48,095 nt of DNA from JBBQXK01 sp038251625 (GCA_038251625.1 JBBSBE010000014.1:1-48095); one strand, 5' to 3'; positions 23,852-32,862 are shown, numbered from the stretch's first letter. Numbers and translations are program-made. The notes: generated by a model from the sequence alone, not told the origin.

Positions 23852-24619
23852 ATGCTGATGAAGAACCGTGCCCTGATGCTCAAGCTTCTGTCGGCTTTCC
23901 TGGTTTTCGGCGCTTGGGAAATCGCGGGGCGCGTACCCGTCAGTTATGCATTTCCGACCTTCCTCGAATCCATGTCCGCGCTGGCGCGGATGACGTTCGA
24001 CGGCTCGATCTTCGTGGCCTATGCCGAAACGCTGAAACCGCTCGTCGTAGGTGTGGTGATCTCTGCCATTCTCGGCATCGGGCTTGGCCTCTGGATCGGC
24101 CTTTCCGCGCGGTTTGACTGGCTCTTTTCGCCGATCTTTGTTGTGATGCAGGCCGCCCCGCTGGCGGCGCTGATCCCGATCCTGGTGATGGTTTACGGGA
24201 TCGGCCTGACGTCCAAGGTGTTCGTCGTCTGCATCATGGCAATGCCGGTGATCGTGCTGAACACCAGCAGCGCCGTCCGCAATACGCCCGCATCGATCAA
24301 GGACATGGCGAAATCCTTTCTCGCGAAGGATCGCGATATCCTTCTCAAGATCATCCTGCCCGCAGCCTCGCCCATCATCTTTTCGGGGCTGCGGCTGGGC
24401 GTATCGGCCGGTTTCATTGGCGCAATCCTGTCGGAACTGAAGATCACCCCAACGGGCGTGGGCGACATTATCAGCTACAGCCGATCGATAGCCGACTACC
24501 CCAGCATGTACGCCGCCATCTTCTCGATCATCCTGCTTGCGGTTCTGTTCCTGAACCTCTTGGAAATGATCGAAAACATCCTGTTTGAAGGGAACAACCG
24601 TGGCTATGTCTCAGATTAA
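23852..24619 (+). CDS. ABC transporter permease (TauC/SsuC-type), first
   Basis: A 255-residue integral membrane protein of the BPD_transp_1 family with about six helices. The EAA loop region is visible in NTPASIKDMAKSFLAKDRDILLKIILPAASPIIFSGLRLG. Starts at 23852 or 23858 are both possible. It forms a pair with the second permease at 25401, with the ATPase gene between them, so the channel is probably a heterodimer. The C-terminus overlaps the ATPase start by 20 bases. Confidence 0.9.
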   Translation: MLMKNRALMLKLLSAFLVFGAWEIAGRVPVSYAFPTFLESMSALARMTFDGSIFVAYAETLKPLVVGVVISAILGIGLGLWIGLSARFDWLFSPIFVVMQAAPLAALIPILVMVYGIGLTSKVFVVCIMAMPVIVLNTSSAVRNTPASIKDMAKSFLAKDRDILLKIILPAASPIIFSGLRLGVSAGFIGAILSELKITPTGVGDIISYSRSIADYPSMYAAIFSIILLAVLFLNLLEMIENILFEGNNRGYVSD

Positions 24620-25397
24620 GCAGGTGCCTGTGGCGACACCGGTCGAAAGCGCCGTCTCGGTACGCGGCGTCTCCAAGACATACGGCGATGTCGAGGCACT
24701 AAAAAACCTCTCGCTTGAGTTTCCCAAAGGCGAGTTGACCTCGCTTCTGGGCCCCTCGGGGTGTGGCAAGACCACGCTTTTGAAGATCATTGCGGGGCTT
24801 CTGAACGCCTCTTCCGGCGAGGTGCAGGTTGCGGGCAAGACCGTCACCGGGCCGGGCCCAGACCGCGCCTTCGTGTTTCAGGATTTCGCCCTCCTGCCTT
24901 GGGCCAGCGTGATCCGCAACGTGGCGTTCGGGCTGGAACTGCGCGGCGTTGCCAAATCCGAGCGCGAGGCGATTGCCGAGAAATACATCCGTGAGGTTGG
25001 GCTTGCAGGGTTCGAAAAGAAGTTTCCGCACCAGCTTTCCGGCGGTATGCGCCAACGTGTCGGGTTAGCGCGCGCGCTGTCGGTCGATGCGCAGGTTCTG
25101 CTGCTGGACGAACCCTTTTCCGCCGTGGACGAACAGACCCGCCGCAAGTTCCAGGAAGATCTGCTGTCGCTGGTGGCCAACGAGAACAAGACCTTCATAT
25201 TCGTCACGCACTCCATCGAGGAAGCGGTCTATGTGTCCGACCAGATCGCGATCCTGCTGCCCCGTCCCAGCCGCGTATCCGAGATCATCCGCCCCACCAG
25301 CTTTCGTGGCAAGGACGTGGCCAACATCCGGCGTGACCCTGAATACCTTGATATCGTGGATGAAATCTGGGCTTCACTGCGCAGCTATGTGGAATAG
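24600..25397 (+). CDS. ABC transporter ATP-binding protein (TauB/SsuB-type)
   Basis: About 265 residues with a single ABC domain: Walker A GPSGCGKTT, Q-loop FQDFALLPW, signature LSGGMRQRVGLARAL, Walker B VLLLDEPFSAVD and H-loop VTHSIEEAVY. It ends with the family's usual C-terminal tail. I prefer GTG at 24600, which has AAGGGA seven bases upstream. The ATG at 24606 and TTG at 24585 are also in frame. It energises the two permeases flanking it. Confidence 0.9.
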   Translation: MAMSQIKQVPVATPVESAVSVRGVSKTYGDVEALKNLSLEFPKGELTSLLGPSGCGKTTLLKIIAGLLNASSGEVQVAGKTVTGPGPDRAFVFQDFALLPWASVIRNVAFGLELRGVAKSEREAIAEKYIREVGLAGFEKKFPHQLSGGMRQRVGLARALSVDAQVLLLDEPFSAVDEQTRRKFQEDLLSLVANENKTFIFVTHSIEEAVYVSDQIAILLPRPSRVSEIIRPTSFRGKDVANIRRDPEYLDIVDEIWASLRSYVE

Positions 25398-25400
25398 GCC

Positions 25401-26153
25401 ATGACGCTATTCGGCTACAGACTGCCTGGCATGTCTTCCCTGATCCTCTGGGGCCTCTTGTGGGAGGTTGTGGGTCAGCTTGACCTCACCTTCTTCGTCC
25501 CACCCCTTTCCACGGTTGTCGTCACCCTCTTTGCCCTGATCCCGACGCCCGCGTTCCTGACCGCGCTCGGCCAGACGGCCTACGCTTTCGGGGTGGGGGT
25601 CAGCGCGTCGATCCTGATCGGCATTCCGGTCGGCATCCTGATGGGCAAGAACCGGCTTCTGGATGAATTGCTGATCCCGTGGGTCAACATCTTCGTCTCT
25701 GCCCCGCTGACAGCATTGGTGCCCGTGCTGATGGTCCTATTCGGCTTTGGCGTGAAGACAATCATCATCACCACGGCACTTTTCGCCATCTGGATCATCA
25801 TCCTCAATGCCCGCGCAGGGGTGATGCAGATCAACCGATCCCTGGTCGAGATGGCGCGCAGCTTCGGGGCATCGCCCGTTGACGCGTTTTTCAAGGTCTA
25901 TTTCTGGGCGGCCCTGCCCGAAATCCTTGGCGGCGTGCGGATCGGGGTGATCCGCGCGGTCAAGGGCGTGATCATCGGGCAGCTTCTGGTGTCCATCGTG
26001 GGCTTCGGCGCGCTGTTCGAGCTTTACTCCAGCAACTTCCTGATGGCGCAGTTCTGGGCCGTGCTGCTGGTTCTTTTCGCGCTGGCCTTTACCATCTCGG
26101 AGTTTCTAGGCTACCTCGAGCGTAAGGTCGCTTACTACGCCGCCGCCCGCTGA
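25401..26153 (+). CDS. ABC transporter permease (TauC/SsuC-type), second
   Basis: A 250-residue BPD_transp_1-family permease with about six helices. The EAA loop is MQINRSLVEMARSFGASPVDAFFKVYFWAALPEILGG. It shares only general similarity with the first permease, indicating an old duplication or independent recruitment. The start is 3 bp after the ATPase stop. Its place before the ligase gene suggests the imported compound is activated to a CoA ester. Confidence 0.9.
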   Translation: MTLFGYRLPGMSSLILWGLLWEVVGQLDLTFFVPPLSTVVVTLFALIPTPAFLTALGQTAYAFGVGVSASILIGIPVGILMGKNRLLDELLIPWVNIFVSAPLTALVPVLMVLFGFGVKTIIITTALFAIWIIILNARAGVMQINRSLVEMARSFGASPVDAFFKVYFWAALPEILGGVRIGVIRAVKGVIIGQLLVSIVGFGALFELYSSNFLMAQFWAVLLVLFALAFTISEFLGYLERKVAYYAAAR

Positions 26154-26176
26154 TCCCTGACCCCACGAGGTTTTCC

Positions 26177-27703
26177 ATGAATGATACACTTGCCACGCTG
26201 ATTGCGGGTCATGATGCCGTGGCCCCGGCCATCGGCGCACCGGGGCGCGAATGGCTCAGCTATGGGGGGCTTCGCGCGCTGGCAACGGATGTTGCAGGGC
26301 AACTTCGGGGGTTCGGGATAGCGTCGGGCGACCGGGTGGCGATCGTTCTGCCAAACGGTCCGGAAATGGCCACGGCTTTCGTGACCATTGCACAAGCCGC
26401 GGTGACCGCCCCGCTTAATCCCGCCTACCGCGAGGATGAATTTGCCTTCTACCTTTCCGACCTGAAGGCCCGCGCCATTGTGCTGCCCGAGGGGTACGAT
26501 GGGCCCGCACTTGCAGCGGCCAGGGCGTCGGGCGTGGCGGTCCTGCGACTGCATACCGGGGCCGATATGCCCGCCGGTAAATTCCGGCTGTCAGGTCCGG
26601 CAAGTCAGTCGGCGGATGCGGGCGTGCCGGGGCAAGACGATATCGCGCTGATTCTGCACACATCCGGCACCACATCGCGGCCAAAGATCGTGCCATTGCT
26701 GCAATCGAACCTCGCCGCATCCGCCTGCAACATCCGTGATGCGCTGGCGCTGACCGCCGCCGACCGCTGCCTGAACGTCATGCCGCTTTTCCACATCCAC
26801 GGCCTGATCGCCGCCGTATCAGCCTCGCTTGCGGGCGGCGCTTCGATCTGGTGTGCGCCTGGCTTCGATGCCTTGCGTTTCTTCGGCTGGATGAAGGATG
26901 CGCAGCCGACTTGGTACACCGCCGTGCCAACCATGCATCAGGCCATCCTGTCGCGCGCCCCACGCAATCAAGACGTGATCAACGCGGTGCCCTTGCGCTT
27001 CCTGCGATCCTCTTCGGCTTCGCTACCCGCGCAGGTGATGCGCGCGCTGGCCGAAACCTTCCGCGCCCCTGTGATCGAGGCTTATGGGATGACGGAAGCC
27101 ACCCACCAGATGGCCAGCAATCCCCTGCCACCCCGCGCGCAAAAACCGGGATCGGTGGGCATTGCCGCAGGGCCGCTTCTGCGAATCGCGCATGAGGCGG
27201 AAGATCGGCTGATCGACGGCACGGGCGAAGTGGTGATCTCTGGCGCCAATGTGACGCCCGGTTATGAGGGCAATGCCGAAGCCAACGCCAAGAACTTCTT
27301 TACGGCCGATGGGCGGCGCTGGTTCCGTACCGGCGACCAGGGCGCACTGGATGAGGAAGGGTATCTTAACCTGACCGGACGACTGAAAGAGATCATCAAC
27401 CGGGGCGGCGAAAAGGTCAGCCCGCTGGAGGTCGACGGCGTGCTTTTGGATCATCCTGCGGTCGCCCAGGTCGTCACCTTCGCCGTACCCCATGCCAAAC
27501 TCGGCGAAGAGGTTGCGGCGGCTGTCGTGCTGCACGAAGGACAGGCCGCCACCGAACGCGACATCCGCGATTTCGCGGCCAGCCGCATGGCCGATTTTAA
27601 GGTGCCGCGCCGGGTGATCATTCTGGAAGAGATCCCGAAGGGCGCCACGGGCAAGATGCAGCGCATCGGGCTGGCGCAGAAGCTCGGGCTGGCGGAGGCG
27701 TGA
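26177..27703 (+). CDS. AMP-forming acyl-CoA ligase, oxalyl-CoA synthetase-like (AAE3/Pcs60 type)
   Basis: A 508-residue ANL-superfamily ligase. LHTSGTTSRPKIVPL is the P-loop, EAYGMTEATHQMASN the A5 motif, WFRTGDQG the A7 motif, and GRLKEIINRGGEK the hinge/C-domain start. The catalytic lysine lies in PKGATGKMQR. PLFHIHGL, TWYTAVPTMHQ and SNPLPPRAQKPGSVG closely follow the oxalyl-CoA synthetase group (plant AAE3, yeast Pcs60), so oxalate or another small dicarboxylate is a reasonable guess. RBS GAGG precedes the ATG. No formyl-CoA transferase or oxalyl-CoA decarboxylase is in the window, so the next step is unclear. Confidence 0.85.
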   Translation: MNDTLATLIAGHDAVAPAIGAPGREWLSYGGLRALATDVAGQLRGFGIASGDRVAIVLPNGPEMATAFVTIAQAAVTAPLNPAYREDEFAFYLSDLKARAIVLPEGYDGPALAAARASGVAVLRLHTGADMPAGKFRLSGPASQSADAGVPGQDDIALILHTSGTTSRPKIVPLLQSNLAASACNIRDALALTAADRCLNVMPLFHIHGLIAAVSASLAGGASIWCAPGFDALRFFGWMKDAQPTWYTAVPTMHQAILSRAPRNQDVINAVPLRFLRSSSASLPAQVMRALAETFRAPVIEAYGMTEATHQMASNPLPPRAQKPGSVGIAAGPLLRIAHEAEDRLIDGTGEVVISGANVTPGYEGNAEANAKNFFTADGRRWFRTGDQGALDEEGYLNLTGRLKEIINRGGEKVSPLEVDGVLLDHPAVAQVVTFAVPHAKLGEEVAAAVVLHEGQAATERDIRDFAASRMADFKVPRRVIILEEIPKGATGKMQRIGLAQKLGLAEA

Positions 27704-27707
27704 GCCA

Positions 27708-28682
27708 ATGAAGATATGCATCTTCGGCGCGGGCGCCATCGGCGGCTACATGGGGGCCAAGCTTGCGCAGGCGGGGGCCGAGGTCAGCCTTGTCGCGCGC
27801 GGGCCCCATCTGGCCGCGATCCGCAGAAAGGGTCTGACGCTGATCGAGGAGGGGGAAAGCCATACCCTTCCCGTTCGCGCCGCCGAAGACCCTGCAGAGC
27901 TGGGCGTGCAGGACTATGTGATCGTCACGCTCAAGGCGCATTCCGTGCCGCCTGTGGTTGGCAAGATGCAACCCTTGATCGGCCCGCACACCACGATCGT
28001 CAGTGGCGTGAACGGCGTGCCCTGGTGGTACTTTCACAAGATTGGCGGACCTCTCGAAGGCACGCGGCTGGCATCCGTCGATCCGGGCAATGCGCAATGG
28101 GATGGTTTCGGTCCCGACCGGGTGTTGGGCTGTGTGGTCTATCCTGCGGCAGAGGTAAGCGAACCCGGCACGATCCGGCATATCGAGGGCAACCGCTTTT
28201 CGCTGGGCGAACCGGACGGATCGAAATCGGATCGCGCGGTCGCGCTGTCGCAGGCACTGGCTACGGCGGGCCTGAAGGCGCCGGTTCGACCACGCCTGCG
28301 CGATGAGATCTGGGTCAAGTTGTGGGGGAACCTGTCGTTCAACCCGATCTCGGCGCTGACGCATGCCACGCTCGATGTCCTGTGCACCGACCCCGGCACG
28401 CGGGGCGTGGCACGGGCGATGATGCTTGAGGCGCAGGCGATTGCCGAGGCGCTGGGGGTGACGTTCCCCATCGACGTCGAGCGGCGCATCGATGGCGGCG
28501 CGGCGGTCGGGGCGCATCGCACCTCGATGCTGCAGGACCTCGATGCCGGACGCCCGATGGAGATCGACGCGCTGATCGGGTCGGTGCAGGAACTGGGGCG
28601 GGTGACCGGCCTGCCTACACCGACCATCGACACCGTGCTGGCGCTGGTCACGTTGCGGGCGCGGGTCGGCGGGCTTTACTGA
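27708..28682 (+). CDS. Ketopantoate reductase-family oxidoreductase (ApbA/PanE-like)
   Basis: A 324-residue NADP-dependent reductase. IFGAGAIGGYMGAKLAQAG is the Rossmann nucleotide loop. RDEIWVKLWGNLSFNPISALT holds the expected catalytic lysine and the ketopantoate-reductase helix, and the C-terminal domain is all-helical. Length and motifs fit 2-dehydropantoate 2-reductase, but many paralogues reduce other 2-oxoacids. Being in an operon with an importer and an acyl-CoA ligase argues for a catabolic hydroxy/keto-acid substrate, not CoA biosynthesis. RBS GGAGG lies inside the ligase end. It overlaps the convergent AbrB-family gene by 7 bp. Confidence 0.85.
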   Translation: MKICIFGAGAIGGYMGAKLAQAGAEVSLVARGPHLAAIRRKGLTLIEEGESHTLPVRAAEDPAELGVQDYVIVTLKAHSVPPVVGKMQPLIGPHTTIVSGVNGVPWWYFHKIGGPLEGTRLASVDPGNAQWDGFGPDRVLGCVVYPAAEVSEPGTIRHIEGNRFSLGEPDGSKSDRAVALSQALATAGLKAPVRPRLRDEIWVKLWGNLSFNPISALTHATLDVLCTDPGTRGVARAMMLEAQAIAEALGVTFPIDVERRIDGGAAVGAHRTSMLQDLDAGRPMEIDALIGSVQELGRVTGLPTPTIDTVLALVTLRARVGGLY

Positions 28683-29695
28683 CGCCGAAGGATCAGCGGA
28701 ATGGCCACAACCAGCGCCAGAATCCGCGCAAAATGGTGGATGGCCACATAAGCGGGGTCGTAGCCAAGCGCAAGGCCGATGGCCGCCATCGCCTCCACCC
28801 CGCCGGGCGCAAAGGCGATCCAGACCTGCGCCAGCGGCAGCCCGGTCAGCAGGTGTGTCACGCCCGCAAAAGCCAGCGACACCAGCACGGCAGATGCCAC
28901 CAGCATCAGCCCGGCCTTCGACATCCGCCATAGCTGTGACGGCGTCACGGCGGTCAGCCTTGCGCCAAGCGCGGTGCCCGTGACGGTGAAACTGGCAAAA
29001 ACAGCCCAGCCGGGCGCGGGGCCATGCGCCAGCCCCGCTACATGGGCGCCCGCGCTCAGCAGCATGCCTGCCAGCAGGCAGGCGGCAGGAATGCCCGCCT
29101 TCGTCCCCAAAAGGCCAAAGGCCATCGCCGCCACCAACAGCCCCGCCAGTGGCAAAAGTCCCATCGCGGCATCGGGCGCGAGTGCGCCGGTGGCATCCAG
29201 AAGCATCGCGACGGGCGGCACGACGGTGACAAGGATCAAAAGCCGCATCACCTGAAGAATCAGGATTGCCGTGGCATCACCGTGCCCGTCCAGCGCCAGC
29301 GCAATCGCGTTCGACATCGTGCCGGGGCTGGTGGCCAGGACGGCGGTATTGCGGTCCATCCCGAAGCCGCGTTGCAGAAGCGCGATACCGCAATAAAGCG
29401 TCGCGCCAAGCGAGCCCAGAAGCATCACCAGACTGACCGACCACGCGCCCAGCTGCCCCAACGCCTCGCGTTCAACCCCGGCGCCAAGCGAGGTGCCGAT
29501 CACCGCGAATGCCAGATCACGCAAACGCGGGTGGATCGCCAGCGGCACGCGCAAGGTGGCCGCAAAAGCAACCGCAAGGCTCGACCCGATCAGCGCTGCA
29601 GCAGGCAGGCCAAAGCCGGCCGCCAAAAAGGCACCGCCCCCGCCGATGGCGAGGGCGATCAGGTAGGGGGCAGCCCCCTTAATCGGCAGCTGCAC
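28676..29695 (-). CDS. AbrB-family membrane protein
   Basis: About 339 residues, strongly hydrophobic, with a duplicated AbrB (PF05145-type) membrane domain. Each half has a GLPAAALIGSSLA / GIPAACLLAGMLL type segment and a TSPGTMSNAIALALDGHGD / FAPGGVEAMAAIGLALGYD type segment. Function is poorly known. The family is often next to tctCBA genes and may assist or substitute in transport or regulation. There is no ATG; I use GTG at 29695, overlapping tctA by 17 bases, and the exact start is uncertain. It is the last gene of the tctCBA operon. Confidence 0.8.
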   Translation of the reverse strand: MQLPIKGAAPYLIALAIGGGGAFLAAGFGLPAAALIGSSLAVAFAATLRVPLAIHPRLRDLAFAVIGTSLGAGVEREALGQLGAWSVSLVMLLGSLGATLYCGIALLQRGFGMDRNTAVLATSPGTMSNAIALALDGHGDATAILILQVMRLLILVTVVPPVAMLLDATGALAPDAAMGLLPLAGLLVAAMAFGLLGTKAGIPAACLLAGMLLSAGAHVAGLAHGPAPGWAVFASFTVTGTALGARLTAVTPSQLWRMSKAGLMLVASAVLVSLAFAGVTHLLTGLPLAQVWIAFAPGGVEAMAAIGLALGYDPAYVAIHHFARILALVVAIPLILRRQ

Positions 29696-31187
29696 GACGC
29701 GCCCGGCGCGACAGCCACACCGGCAGGAACACCACGATGATGGCCAGCGCATACAGCACCACGCTCGTCGCATCCTCAGTCAGGATCGACCAGTCCCCAC
29801 CCGAGATCGACAACGCCCGGCGCAAGTTGTTCTCAAAAAGGCTGCCCAGCACAAATCCCAGGATCACCGGGGCAAGCGAAAATTCCAGCTTCCGCAGGAA
29901 CCAGCCGAAGATGCCCAGAAGCGTGATCAGGAATAGATCATGCGGGTTGCCCACGATGGTATAGATCCCCACGAACGCTAGGATCGCTATGAGCGGCGTC
30001 AGGTAGTGCTGCGGGATCGTCAAAAGCCGCGCGAAAATGCCGACGAGCGGCAGGTTGATGACCAACAGGGCCACGTTGCCGATGTACATCGAGGCGATAA
30101 GCCCCCAGGCAATCTCTGGTCGCTGGGTGAACATCAGCGGGCCCGGCTGCACATTGAACATCAAAAGGGCGCCCAGCAGGATCGCTGTCGTGCCCGACCC
30201 AGGGATACCCAGCGTGAGCATCGGCACCATCGCACCACCTGCAGCCGCATTGTTGGCCGCTTCCGGTGCAGCAAGGCCGCGCACATCGCCCGTCCCGAAG
30301 GTCTTTGCGCCTTCCGCCCCGGCAATCCGCTTTTCTGTGCCATAAGCCACGGCAGACGCAACCGAAGCGCCCGTCCCCGGCAAGACCCCGATGAAGAAAC
30401 CGATGAGCGAGGATCGCAGGATGGTCCAGCGCACCTTCACGATATCCGCCATGGAAACAAAGCTCTTGTCCACGGGCAGGGTCTTCATGTGCCCTTTCAC
30501 CTGCTGCTCCACCAGATGCAACAACTCTGCCATCCCGAAAAGGCCAACCACGACGATCAGAAAGTCGATCCCCGCCAGAAGGTCGGGAATGCCGAAGGTA
30601 TAGCGCGGCACGCCGGTATTGGCGTCAATCCCGATAGTGGCCAACATCAGCCCGATCAGCGCGCCCAGAAGCGTTTTTACGGTGCTTTTGCCCACCAGCG
30701 ACGCAAGCGATGCGAAGGCAAAGACCATCAGCGCCACATAGTTGCCGGGCGAAAATGTCACTGCGACAGATGCCAGAAGCGGGCCAAAGAGCGTCATCAG
30801 CACGACCGAGATGCTGCCGCCGATGAAACTCGCCACCGCCGAGATGGATAGCGCCCGTCCCGCCTCGCCCTTCAGCGCCATCGGGTGCCCGTCGAGCGTT
30901 GTCATCACGGCGCTCGAATCCCCCGGCACGTTCAGCAGGATCGATGAGATGCGCCCGCCGTACTCCGCGCCATAGTAGATGCCCGCAAGCAGGATCAATG
31001 CGCTTTCCGGTTTGAACCCAAGGCCATAGGCGATGGGAAGAAGTATCGCCACGCCGTTGATCGGGCCAAGGCCGGGCAGCGCACCGATCAATGTGCCTGC
31101 AAAGCAGCCCAGCATCACCAGCATCAGGTTGAAGGGGTCCAGCGCGACAGCAAAGCCGGTCGCCAGTCCGCCAAAAATGTCTCCCAT
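29679..31187 (-). CDS. tctA: Tripartite tricarboxylate transporter large permease TctA
   Basis: A 502-residue large membrane subunit with about twelve helices. GCFAGTLIGALPGLGPINGVAILLP and GGAMVPMLTLGIPGSGTTAILLGAL are the two repeats of the TctA signature (GLxPG...GIPGS). GIYYGAEYGGRISSILLNVPG is also diagnostic. It transports the substrate delivered by TctC using an ion gradient. Substrates of the family range from citrate and tricarballylate to aromatic and other carboxylates, so the substrate is not assigned. Its ATG overlaps the tctB stop, behind GGAGGG. Confidence 0.95.
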   Translation of the reverse strand: MGDIFGGLATGFAVALDPFNLMLVMLGCFAGTLIGALPGLGPINGVAILLPIAYGLGFKPESALILLAGIYYGAEYGGRISSILLNVPGDSSAVMTTLDGHPMALKGEAGRALSISAVASFIGGSISVVLMTLFGPLLASVAVTFSPGNYVALMVFAFASLASLVGKSTVKTLLGALIGLMLATIGIDANTGVPRYTFGIPDLLAGIDFLIVVVGLFGMAELLHLVEQQVKGHMKTLPVDKSFVSMADIVKVRWTILRSSLIGFFIGVLPGTGASVASAVAYGTEKRIAGAEGAKTFGTGDVRGLAAPEAANNAAAGGAMVPMLTLGIPGSGTTAILLGALLMFNVQPGPLMFTQRPEIAWGLIASMYIGNVALLVINLPLVGIFARLLTIPQHYLTPLIAILAFVGIYTIVGNPHDLFLITLLGIFGWFLRKLEFSLAPVILGFVLGSLFENNLRRALSISGGDWSILTEDATSVVLYALAIIVVFLPVWLSRRARRAAAD

Positions 31188-31654
31188 CAGTCGGACCCTC
31201 CTTCAATCAGGTCAAAGGCGGCTTCGACGATTTCGCCATCGGGTAGGTTAAGGTCCATCAAGGTCACGCAGAGAAGGTAGCCGAACACCCCTGCCCCCAG
31301 GCCAAAGCCCACCGCGCCCAGCCTGGGCGCACCCAGGGACAGGGCAACGATCGTGCCGAAAATGACGGTGGAGAGGATGAACCCCAGGGGTTCATAAAGC
31401 TCGGCATAGGCAAAAAGCAGAAAGACCATCAGCACCAGGCGAAACCACGTTCGCTTCGCGACGGCAAAGGGCTCGGCATCCGGCTTCCAGAGGATGAGAA
31501 GGATGCACGGGATCGCCACAAGCGTCAGAATCCTGGGCCAGCTTTCGGGGCCAAGCGGATCGTATTGAAACGGGGCTTTGATCACGGTGAGCGCGATATA
31601 GCCGTAGGCCAGCGTCACAAGCAGAAGAAAGCCCGCGAAAATTCGGTCTGCCAT
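31187..31654 (-). CDS. tctB: Tripartite tricarboxylate transporter small permease TctB
   Basis: A 155-residue protein with four predicted helices, fitting the poorly conserved TctB subunit that pairs with TctA. FDPLGP-like segment FQYDPLGPESWPRILTL is the typical N-terminal TctB motif. The ATG at 31654 follows GGGAGGA. Position between tctC and tctA confirms the identity. Confidence 0.92.
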   Translation of the reverse strand: MADRIFAGFLLLVTLAYGYIALTVIKAPFQYDPLGPESWPRILTLVAIPCILLILWKPDAEPFAVAKRTWFRLVLMVFLLFAYAELYEPLGFILSTVIFGTIVALSLGAPRLGAVGFGLGAGVFGYLLCVTLMDLNLPDGEIVEAAFDLIEGGSD

Positions 31655-31680
31655 GGCGTCCTCCCGGCATAGGTTGCGGA

Positions 31681-31706
31681 AAGGCCGCCGCGGATGCGGC
31701 GGCCTT
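31681..31706 (-). terminator. Intra-operon stem-loop between tctC and tctB
   Basis: AAGGCCGCCGC (31681-31691) and GCGGCGGCCTT (31696-31706) form a perfect 11-bp stem around GGAT, 15 bases past the tctC stop. No T-run follows. It probably raises the tctC:tctBA mRNA ratio. Confidence 0.65.
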
Positions 31707-31721
31707 CCCCACGGTTCGGGA

Positions 31722-32687
31722 TCAGTTGGTCAGTCCGGCCTCGGACGCAATGGTGCGCAGCAACGCCATGTTCTTGGCGACTGCTGCCGTCAGATCATCA
31801 CCGGCAAGGTTGAGCGGAAGAAGGCCCTTTTCGGCCTGCACCTTGGCAAACGCCTCGGTGGCGTACGCCGCCTTGAAGGCATCAACCCAGGTGTTGTAGT
31901 CGGCGTCGGAAACCTTGCCGCCCATGTAGAAGCCGCGCATGATCGTCCATTCCACGTCGAAGCCCTGCTCTTTGGCCGTCGGGATCTCGGCAAAGCCGCC
32001 GCCCAGGCGTTCAGCCGACATCGAGGCCAGAACCCGCATCGTCTTGGCTTCGAGGTGCGCGGTCATTTCGCCCATGTCACCGGTGTAGACGCCAATGGAT
32101 CCGCCCAGAAGCGCGGCGATGGCATCGCCACCGCCATCAAACGCGACGTAGCGCATCTTCCTGGGGTCGCCGCCCGCGCCGCGCAGCAGAAGCGCCGCCT
32201 TCATCCAGTCCTGCGAGCCAACTGAACCGCCCGCCCCCACAACCACGGACGCAGGGTCCTTGGCGAAATCCGCCATCAACTCACCCAGCGTCTGGTAGGG
32301 GCTGTCGGCGCGCACAACGACCGCGCCGAAATCGGCGCCTGCGGTGGCAAGCCAGCGCACGTCATTCTCGTCGAATTCGCCGTATTTGCCAGTCACGATG
32401 TTCAGAAGCGACCCGGTCGAAAAGGCCACGATCGCATTGCCGTCATCGGTACGCGTGGTGTTGAACAGGCTGTAGGCGACGGCGCCAATGCCACCCGGCA
32501 TGAAACTGACCTGAACCGGCGTGCCCATCTGGGCCTCTAGGCCCGACTGCGCGACACGGCAGGTCAGATCGAAACCGCCACCGGGGTTGGCGGGCGCCAC
32601 GCATTCGGGCTTGTCCACCTCGGCCAGCGCGGGCATGGCAAGGGTAAAGGCAACGGCGAAAGCGCCGCAGAAGCGGGTGAAAGTCAT
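31722..32687 (-). CDS. tctC: Tripartite tricarboxylate transporter substrate-binding protein TctC
   Basis: A 321-residue periplasmic protein. The signal peptide MTFTRFCGAFAVAFTLAMPALA precedes EVDKPECVAPANPGGGFDLTCR, a TctC hallmark (binding loop with a carboxylate contact). GAGGSVGSQDWMKAALLLR and GGGDAIAALLGGSIGVYTGDMGEM follow family pattern. The ATG at 32687 has GGGAGGAG upstream. It is the first gene of the operon and is divergent from the two-component genes tctD and the fusion kinase. Confidence 0.92.
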   Translation of the reverse strand: MTFTRFCGAFAVAFTLAMPALAEVDKPECVAPANPGGGFDLTCRVAQSGLEAQMGTPVQVSFMPGGIGAVAYSLFNTTRTDDGNAIVAFSTGSLLNIVTGKYGEFDENDVRWLATAGADFGAVVVRADSPYQTLGELMADFAKDPASVVVGAGGSVGSQDWMKAALLLRGAGGDPRKMRYVAFDGGGDAIAALLGGSIGVYTGDMGEMTAHLEAKTMRVLASMSAERLGGGFAEIPTAKEQGFDVEWTIMRGFYMGGKVSDADYNTWVDAFKAAYATEAFAKVQAEKGLLPLNLAGDDLTAAVAKNMALLRTIASEAGLTN

Positions 32688-32772
32688 ATTGGGTCTCCTC
32701 CCTATCGAGACATGCGGGTTTTCCGCGGTGGCGGCATCATAGGTATCGAGACTGACAGCCGCCTGAGGTGCG

Positions 32773-32816
32773 TCTGTCGTGAAGCTGACACGAAACTGAC
32801 GCAAAGCTGACAGGAA
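32773..32816. repeat. Four phased 11-bp repeats, candidate TctD boxes
   Basis: In the 175-bp tctC/tctD spacer, units at 32773-32783, 32784-32794, 32795-32805 and 32806-32816 are contiguous with exactly 11-bp period. Read on the minus strand they follow TTCxxGxCAGx (for example TTCGTGTCAGC, TTCCTGTCAGC). One-helical-turn spacing suits OmpR-family response-regulator dimers binding head-to-tail. Confidence 0.6.
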
Positions 32817-32862
32817 TGCAGGGCGGCTATCGCGGCGCGCGGTTGCCGCCTAGACTGGACCA

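Noticed and set aside
27708..28682. Assignment as panE for pantothenate synthesis
   Set aside because: Family membership is clear, but its place in an importer/ligase operon argues for a catabolic paralogue, so no gene symbol is given.
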